This document shows positions 22,102 to 26,994 of a stretch of 26,994 nt of DNA, piece after piece. Made by a program: the position numbers and the translations under genes. The stretch is from contig DFHY01000029.1 of NCBI GenBank assembly GCA_002371345.1, positions 1 through 26,994 of the forward strand, read 5' to 3'. The notes beneath the pieces are model-generated. The model saw nothing but the letters and a program-made list of their open reading frames with translations, was not told where the DNA came from and did not search any database. Origin of the DNA: Lachnospiraceae bacterium UBA3711. GTDB lineage: Bacteria; Bacillota; Clostridia; Lachnospirales; Lachnospiraceae. Numbering within the stretch: the first letter of the stretch is position 1; every line of letters begins with the position of its first letter.

Positions 22102-24243
22102 ATGAGAAAAGACAACAGAAAACTATGGCTCAAAGTACTGACAGTCAGTTCTGTAATGCTTATGGCAGGAGGAATGCCTGCCATGGCACAGTTTGAGACG
22201 GAGCCTGGCGGTGAAGACAGCTATAATAAGGTTTTGAAGCTTGAGGGAGGCGCATTTTCTCCAGTCTTCGAGATCAGCGATCTGAGAGATTCGAGCTATA
22301 CCAATGAGAACAGCGACATCCTGCGTTTCTGCGTATATGTAGAGACGGACAATGACACGGACAACGACGGGATGGCGGATCTCGTCAAGGCCCTGGTACA
22401 GGTGCCGCGGGCGGCGGCGGAGGGAGAGTATCTGGCGGGTGTAATATATGATCCGACACCATACGGGGCAGGCACAATAGATGACCGGGTGGCAGGCGAT
22501 TATTATATCGAGATGCCATTTGACTATAACGATCTCTATCGCCAGTGCGAAAAGAGAACTCCGGCCGGTGAGGTCAGCAGCATGGAGGCCGCGTTTATGG
22601 CAGACCCGGATAAGGACTGGAATTATATAGTTCCGGGAAGCGGGGATACGGGATACGGGTATGCGTCTGTATATGACTATTATCTTGCAAGAGGCTACGC
22701 CGTAGTTGAGGCCGCCGGAATCGGAACTTATGGATCGGAAGGCTTCGAACTGTGCGGCACCCATCTGGAGAGGGACTGCCACAAGGCAGTCGTGGAGTGG
22801 CTGGCCGGAAACAGGATCGCTTATTCGGACAGAACTCATAACATGGAGATAAAGGCGGACTGGTCGAACGGTAATGTCGCCATGACCGGCTGCTCATATG
22901 GCGGAACACTGCCGTATGAAGTAGCGACAACCGGGGTGGAAGGACTTAAGACCATCATCCCGGCAGCAGGCATTGCCAGCTGGTATGACTATACCAATTC
23001 ACAGGGGGCCGCCACCATCTTTGAAGTTAACTATGCCGACAGCCTTGCGTTCAACAACTGCGGAGGATGCTTTCTTGACAGGGACTGGCTTGTACTGAAT
23101 AAGGAATACGCGTCCTGGCTGTGGCAGATATCACAGGATCAGGAGGCGACAAACGGCAATTACGCACCTGTCTGGGAAGAGTCTGATTACTCCCGTGACT
23201 GGGAGAAGATAAGTTGTTCCGCGCTGATTGAACATGGCTTAAATGACTTCAATGTCCTCAGCAAGCAGGCAGACCTGATGTTCCGGGCGTTTGAGAAGGC
23301 GGGCCAGAATGTAAAGCTCGTTCTTCATCAGGACGGGCACAACACTCTGGATAACCGGGAGGTCGATGGAGAACTGTGGAATGATATCCAGAACAGGTGG
23401 CTGGCGCATTATCTGTATGGTGTGGATAATGGCATAGAGGAGCTGCCCTGCGTCATGGCTCAGTCAAATATTGACGGAAGCTGGAAGGCTTATGACCGAT
23501 GGCGCGACTTTACATATTATGATGTTCCCGCTCAGTATGATTCTCCGAGGAGCGTGGTTTCGTCAAAGGGGCTTGCGGAGATGGCAAGCCAGTATGTAGA
23601 TCTTGGGAAGGAATACCAGGACAGATATTATACTGATCTTGAAGACAAGCATGCGGCATTTTATCCTCTTGGGCTGGAAACAGGTCAGACCATATACGGC
23701 GTGCCGGAGATACATCTTAAACTCTCTTCTGAGGTGACGGAATATGAAGGACTGATGATAACTGCAGTGCTAGTTGACACCGCGGATGACGGATCAGCCT
23801 TTGACGCTTATATGCCTAAGGAAGCAAAGGAAGGAAGCATTCCGATCAGGATTATCGGCGAATATGAAGGTCCCGCCTCATGGGACAGCAATGAGATCGA
23901 GGAGCTGGTTCAGGACAGCACTTATGTCAAGGCTTTCACTTATGGGTGGACGGATCTCACAAATCCAGGCTGCGGCTATGATTCAAGTGAGTACACAGAC
24001 ACCCAGGTACTTGAGGCAGGTGAGTTCTATGACTATACGATATATATGCAGCCGACGGTTTACACTCTTGCTCCGGGGCACCATCTGACACTGATATTGA
24101 CCACATGGGATCCGTACCGCGCATTTCTGGACGAGTCATTCGAGGCGTACGACACACAGAAGACCAGCGAGGAGATCGATTATGACTATTCGTATATCGT
24201 TGACAACGAAGAGATCAGAGTCAGACTCCCGCTCTCGGAATGA
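22102..24243 (+). CDS. exported X-Pro dipeptidyl-peptidase / CocE-family hydrolase
   Basis: 713 residues with signal peptide (cleavage after PAMA, near residue 29). Family S15/CocE: the N-terminal part has RFCVYVETDNDTDNDGMADL and a strand typical of PepX_N. The nucleophile elbow GCSYGGTLPYE (Ser265) is followed by IPAAGIASWYDY, and catalytic Asp382 (EHGLNDFNV) and His413 (HQDGHNTL) are present. The C-terminal third is a PepX_C-like beta domain with APGHHLTLILTTWDPYR. Should cleave X-Pro dipeptides or esters outside the cell; lactic-acid PepX is cytosolic, so export is notable. RBS AGGAAAG. One base separates its stop from the next start. Confidence 0.87.
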   Translation: MRKDNRKLWLKVLTVSSVMLMAGGMPAMAQFETEPGGEDSYNKVLKLEGGAFSPVFEISDLRDSSYTNENSDILRFCVYVETDNDTDNDGMADLVKALVQVPRAAAEGEYLAGVIYDPTPYGAGTIDDRVAGDYYIEMPFDYNDLYRQCEKRTPAGEVSSMEAAFMADPDKDWNYIVPGSGDTGYGYASVYDYYLARGYAVVEAAGIGTYGSEGFELCGTHLERDCHKAVVEWLAGNRIAYSDRTHNMEIKADWSNGNVAMTGCSYGGTLPYEVATTGVEGLKTIIPAAGIASWYDYTNSQGAATIFEVNYADSLAFNNCGGCFLDRDWLVLNKEYASWLWQISQDQEATNGNYAPVWEESDYSRDWEKISCSALIEHGLNDFNVLSKQADLMFRAFEKAGQNVKLVLHQDGHNTLDNREVDGELWNDIQNRWLAHYLYGVDNGIEELPCVMAQSNIDGSWKAYDRWRDFTYYDVPAQYDSPRSVVSSKGLAEMASQYVDLGKEYQDRYYTDLEDKHAAFYPLGLETGQTIYGVPEIHLKLSSEVTEYEGLMITAVLVDTADDGSAFDAYMPKEAKEGSIPIRIIGEYEGPASWDSNEIEELVQDSTYVKAFTYGWTDLTNPGCGYDSSEYTDTQVLEAGEFYDYTIYMQPTVYTLAPGHHLTLILTTWDPYRAFLDESFEAYDTQKTSEEIDYDYSYIVDNEEIRVRLPLSE

Positions 24244-24244
24244 G

Positions 24245-24853
24245 GTGCGGCTGTATCTGTTCAGACACGGATACACAAGATATAACCTTGAGAAGAGATA
24301 TCAGGGAAGAAGCGACCTGCCGCTCCTTAAGCAGGAGATGGAGAGAATACAGCCTTACCGGTTTCAGGATGACTCTGTTCCGGCGCTATCAGGACCGGTA
24401 CGTTTCGGATCAGAAAAGTCATTATCATCTGTATCAGAAAATGAACAGGCTGTATATGTCTCTCCGGCTCTTCGAGCAAGGCAGACGGCCGGGCTGCTCT
24501 TTCCGGGAATGAAGCAAATAATAGTTCCGAAGTTTCAGGAGATGGACTTTGGGATATTTGAAGGGCGCAGCGCGGATGAGATGGAGGATGACCCGCAGTA
24601 CAGAAGCTGGGTTGATTCCATGTGTGAGGCTCCTGTTCCGGGCGGAGAGAGCCGCGCGCAGTTTACCGAACGTGTTGCGGGATGCTTTGAAATAATAGCT
24701 AAAGAGGAACTGGATAAAGGGCAGAAGCGCCTGATTATTGTAGCACACGGAGGCGTGCAGATGGCGGTCATGGACCGATTCGGCCCGAAGGACCGGCCGT
24801 ACTGGGCGTGGCAGACAGAACCCGCGGCAGCGGTGGAGGCAGTTATAAGCTGA
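24245..24853 (+). CDS. histidine phosphatase, possible alpha-ribazole phosphatase CobC
   Basis: About 202 residues. RLYLFRHGYTRYNLEKRYQG carries the catalytic RHG, SPALRARQTAGLLF, EMDFGIFEGRSADEM and VPGGESRAQF, and IIVAHGGVQMAVMDRFG the second His; all are standard for the phosphoglycerate-mutase-like superfamily. With cobT, cobU and cobS nearby, dephosphorylation of alpha-ribazole phosphate is the best guess, but other small phosphoesters are possible. GTG at 24245 is chosen: it is one base after the stop of the preceding gene (TGAGGTG, coupled translation) and begins exactly at the first strand. The frame stays open 62 bases into the upstream gene. The 3' end runs into a tandem repeat that keeps the frame open beyond the stop. 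Confidence 0.82.
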   Translation: MRLYLFRHGYTRYNLEKRYQGRSDLPLLKQEMERIQPYRFQDDSVPALSGPVRFGSEKSLSSVSENEQAVYVSPALRARQTAGLLFPGMKQIIVPKFQEMDFGIFEGRSADEMEDDPQYRSWVDSMCEAPVPGGESRAQFTERVAGCFEIIAKEELDKGQKRLIIVAHGGVQMAVMDRFGPKDRPYWAWQTEPAAAVEAVIS

Positions 24854-24861
24854 GCCTGCCT

Positions 24862-25021
24862 GCAGCAGCACAGGCAGCTTATAACCACTCTGCGGCAGCA
24901 GCATATGCAGCAATATCTGAGCCCGCCGGCAGCAGCACAGGCAGCTTATAACCACTCTGCGGCGGCAGCATGTGCAGCAATATCTGAGCATCCGGCAGCG
25001 GCGCAGATAGCTATAGCAGCA
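24862..25021 (+). repeat. GCAGCA-rich tandem repeat, period about 67 nt
   Basis: Copies start at 24862, 24929 and 24995 (partial) with GCAGCAGCACAGGCAGCTTA and similar; the last codons of the phosphatase gene (24827-24853) look like a degenerate copy too. Units touch without spacers, so this is not a CRISPR array. Within each unit GCAGCA runs and ATATCTGAGC recur. The rest of the spacer (25022-25136) holds a small AGGCA/TGCCT hairpin at 25026-25041 and the next gene's RBS. Confidence 0.8.
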
Positions 25022-25136
25022 TAAAGGCAGAGGTTTGCCTGAAGGAATAAGCAAAGAAATGCTGTGGCGGAGCAGAGTATAACAAACGCATGCTTATTTC
25101 AATAAAGATCAGCGCAGGAAAGGAGATAACACAGAC

Positions 25137-26675
25137 ATGAGCTTTGAGAGAGTTACGCCGGAGTCACTCGGAATCCGTTCTGAGGATATCGTTGAGTTTC
25201 TTGACAGGGAATTCAAGGCAGGGATACAGCTGCACAGCTTCATGCTGATCCGGCACGGCAAGGTCGCGGCTGAGGGATGGTATGATCCGTATTCACCCGA
25301 TGAGAAGCACATCATCTATTCATTCTCAAAGACCTTCACGGCGACAGCCATAGGCTTCGCGAGACAGGAAGGAATACTGTCACTGGATGAGAAGCTGGTT
25401 GACCTGTTTCCTGACGAGCTGCCGGACACTGTCTCCGAGAACCTGGCTCTTGCGGATATAGAGAGCCTCCTTACCATGAGCTGCGGCCATGCTGAGGAAA
25501 TAACAACAGAGGATATAGAGAAGAGCGGAGGAAACTGGGTGAAGGCTTTCCTGGCGAAGGAGTTTAAGTTCCGCCCGCACACCATGTTCCAGTACAACAC
25601 GCCCGGCACGGACCTTCTTTGCGTGATCCTGAAGAAAAAGACCGGACAGTCTCTGACACAATTCCTGACGCCCAGACTCTTCGAACCGCTTGGAATCACC
25701 GACTACTACTGCTCGAAGACAGGAGACCGGACAGTTGAGGCGGGATCCCCTTACAGCGAGATCGAGGCCGGAGGATGGGGCTTCCATATGCTGACTGAGG
25801 ATCTTGCGAAGTTCATCTGGTTCCTTGCTCAGCGCGGAGTATGGGACGGAAAGAGACTGCTCGAAGAGGAATGGTTTGACAGAGCCTTCAGAAAACAGAT
25901 AGAGACACTGAATGATGTCTATGCGCCGGCTAAGAGCAACTGGAAGATGGGCTACTGCTATCAGTGCTGGTGCAACCCGACGCCAGGATCATGGAGAGCC
26001 GACGGAGCCTACGGACAGTTCGGCTATGTACTTCCGGACAAAGACGCGGTTATGATCATGACAGCCGGCGCGGTCGACACAGAGACACAGCTCAACCTGT
26101 ACACAGAGACCATCGCGGACCGCATGTCAGAAGAGCCGCTGCCTGAGAATCCCGCAGAGTATCAGAAACTTCAGGAAAAGCTGAACAATCTGAGAATCCC
26201 TGGACTGTGGGCTGTACGCCAGCCCTGGTCAGAGGAACTCATAGAAGGGAAACAGTACGAGATAGACAATCCGTCCGGGATATCATTCGAGAAGTTCACA
26301 GGCGGGGAAGGGCATTATGTACACAGCCTCCTGGTTCTTGAGAAGATGTCATTCTCATTCCGTGACAACCAGCTCATCATAACACTCACTGAGCGCGGAC
26401 AGAATTCGATCATGGAACAGGTTCTCAATATCGGACTGGACGGAGACTACAGAAGATCACAGCTGTCCGACGGACTCTACTTCTCATCGGGAAGATGGGT
26501 CTGGGCTGATGAGATGGAACTTGAGATCCGGTTCCACGAAGCCCTCGGGGCAGCGATGATACGCCTGAATATCGACGAGTCATCGGTCAAACTCACGGTA
26601 CGCAACCAGATGCCGGAGGAGATAGACCTGACAAGCCGCCCGCTGCACACACTGACAGGACGAATATCCGTATAA
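25137..26675 (+). CDS. cytoplasmic serine hydrolase, beta-lactamase (class C) fold
   Basis: 512 residues without signal peptide, so likely cytosolic, unlike the neighbouring exported enzymes. Opening PESLGIRSEDIVEFLD and SFMLIRHGKVAAEGWYDPYS are typical of beta-lactamase-related serine hydrolases. SxxK is SFSK in IIYSFSKTFTATAIG, and the second motif YNT is in FQYNTPGTDLL; ADGAYGQFGYVLPDKDAVMIM lies near the third strand. From about residue 370 to the end is a beta-rich extra domain common in this subfamily. Substrate unknown: esterase, peptidase or amidase are all possible. RBS GGAAAGGAG. The 3' spacer carries a long inverted repeat. Confidence 0.87.
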   Translation: MSFERVTPESLGIRSEDIVEFLDREFKAGIQLHSFMLIRHGKVAAEGWYDPYSPDEKHIIYSFSKTFTATAIGFARQEGILSLDEKLVDLFPDELPDTVSENLALADIESLLTMSCGHAEEITTEDIEKSGGNWVKAFLAKEFKFRPHTMFQYNTPGTDLLCVILKKKTGQSLTQFLTPRLFEPLGITDYYCSKTGDRTVEAGSPYSEIEAGGWGFHMLTEDLAKFIWFLAQRGVWDGKRLLEEEWFDRAFRKQIETLNDVYAPAKSNWKMGYCYQCWCNPTPGSWRADGAYGQFGYVLPDKDAVMIMTAGAVDTETQLNLYTETIADRMSEEPLPENPAEYQKLQEKLNNLRIPGLWAVRQPWSEELIEGKQYEIDNPSGISFEKFTGGEGHYVHSLLVLEKMSFSFRDNQLIITLTERGQNSIMEQVLNIGLDGDYRRSQLSDGLYFSSGRWVWADEMELEIRFHEALGAAMIRLNIDESSVKLTVRNQMPEEIDLTSRPLHTLTGRISV

Positions 26676-26728
26676 GTGTATTACATGCGTGAGAGAAAGT
26701 GCATCAGCCGCAGCGAACAAGTATCTTT

Positions 26729-26945
26729 CAGGGCTACATCAGCCGCATGGGAATGATTTCTCCATAAGCAAACAATTCCAGCAGGAACGAAGCCGGAATC
26801 CACTGCTTACGAAGACTTGGAGTCCGGGGTATGAATGATACTCGTTATGAATACCCCGGACTCCTACGTCGGAGTCAGCAGTTAGTCCGGCGGAGTGGGC
26901 TGGGTTTGCGATGGAGAAACATTCCCAAAGGCTGAGTACTCTCTG
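26729..26945. repeat. long imperfect inverted repeat (large hairpin)
   Basis: Left arm 26729-26832 and right arm 26851-26945 are imperfect reverse complements over their whole length, with an 18-nt loop. The innermost 14 bp are perfect (GGAGTCCGGGGTAT with ATACCCCGGACTCC). Further out, ACTGCT/AGCAGT, GCCGGA/TCCGGC, GCAAAC/GTTTGC, TTTCTCCAT/ATGGAGAAA and TGGGAATG/CATTCCCA pair in order. The left flank has a direct repeat CATCAGCCGCA at 26702 and 26737. No believable gene in 26676-26994. Confidence 0.75.
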
Positions 26946-26994
26946 CCAGTCCATAGTTGTCATTGCGTCTCAAAAGTGGTACACTGCGCTCGGA

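Noticed and set aside
22123..22839. Minus-strand 238-codon open frame
   Set aside because: Antisense to the well-supported X-Pro peptidase-like gene, no motif.
24862..25021. Possible CRISPR array
   Set aside because: Units of about 67 nt abut without unique spacers and derive from GCAGCA-rich DNA; no cas genes.
26739..26963. Minus-strand 74-codon open frame
   Set aside because: It crosses both arms of the long inverted repeat and its loop, and has no recognisable protein pattern.

Overview
The window looks like a chromosomal stretch from a Clostridia member, most likely Lachnospiraceae or a close relative. The reasons are the gene order that starts dnaG-trmK, a FeoA-FeoB fusion followed by a short Cys-rich FeoB-associated membrane protein, the HMA-like/DUF6110-like/P-type ATPase cluster, the anaerobe-type cobalamin nucleotide-loop genes, and balanced GC with strong GGAGG-type ribosome binding sites. 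No rRNA, tRNA, CRISPR array, integrase or transposase was seen.

Layout. 1-2000: 3' part of dnaG and a complete trmK, with no rpoD between them. 2107-5176: iron uptake block, with fused feoAB, a Cys-rich membrane peptide and a membrane-tethered HMA (metal-binding) protein overlapping by 4 bases. 5280-6209: a PfkB sugar/nucleoside kinase with a clear terminator. 6330-9430, minus strand: a metal-transport operon of a 26-residue peptide, a CxxC-less HMA-like protein, a DUF6110-like membrane-anchored coiled coil and a P1B-like ATPase. 9730-26675, plus strand: exported hydrolases interleaved with late cobalamin genes: S41 peptidase, two-domain esterase, cbiB, cobT, cobU, cobS, a divergent short cobU-like gene, a transglutaminase-like protein, a GH3 glycosidase, an X-Pro dipeptidyl-peptidase-like hydrolase, a histidine phosphatase (possibly cobC) and a cytoplasmic beta-lactamase-fold serine hydrolase. 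The right end (26676-26994) has no gene and carries a roughly 215-nt imperfect inverted repeat.

How it works together. CbiB, CobU, CobT, CobS and possibly the phosphatase make the last steps of cobalamin synthesis: aminopropanol attachment, activation of cobinamide, activation of the lower base, and joining. No corrin-ring genes are present, so this could be salvage or the tail of a pathway encoded elsewhere. The exported enzymes share N-terminal signal peptides and look built for peptide, ester and amino-sugar scavenging.

The least explained content is repeats: two families of short palindromic hairpins in spacers, a 24-nt motif directly before the starts of cobT, cobS and (degenerate) the second cobU-like gene, and palindromic segments of about 70 nt inside cbiB, cobT and cobU exactly where those proteins seem to carry extra residues. 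The cobT case is the sharpest: 72 nt, in frame, with perfect 7-bp inverted ends. Family comparisons were made from memory; no search was run.
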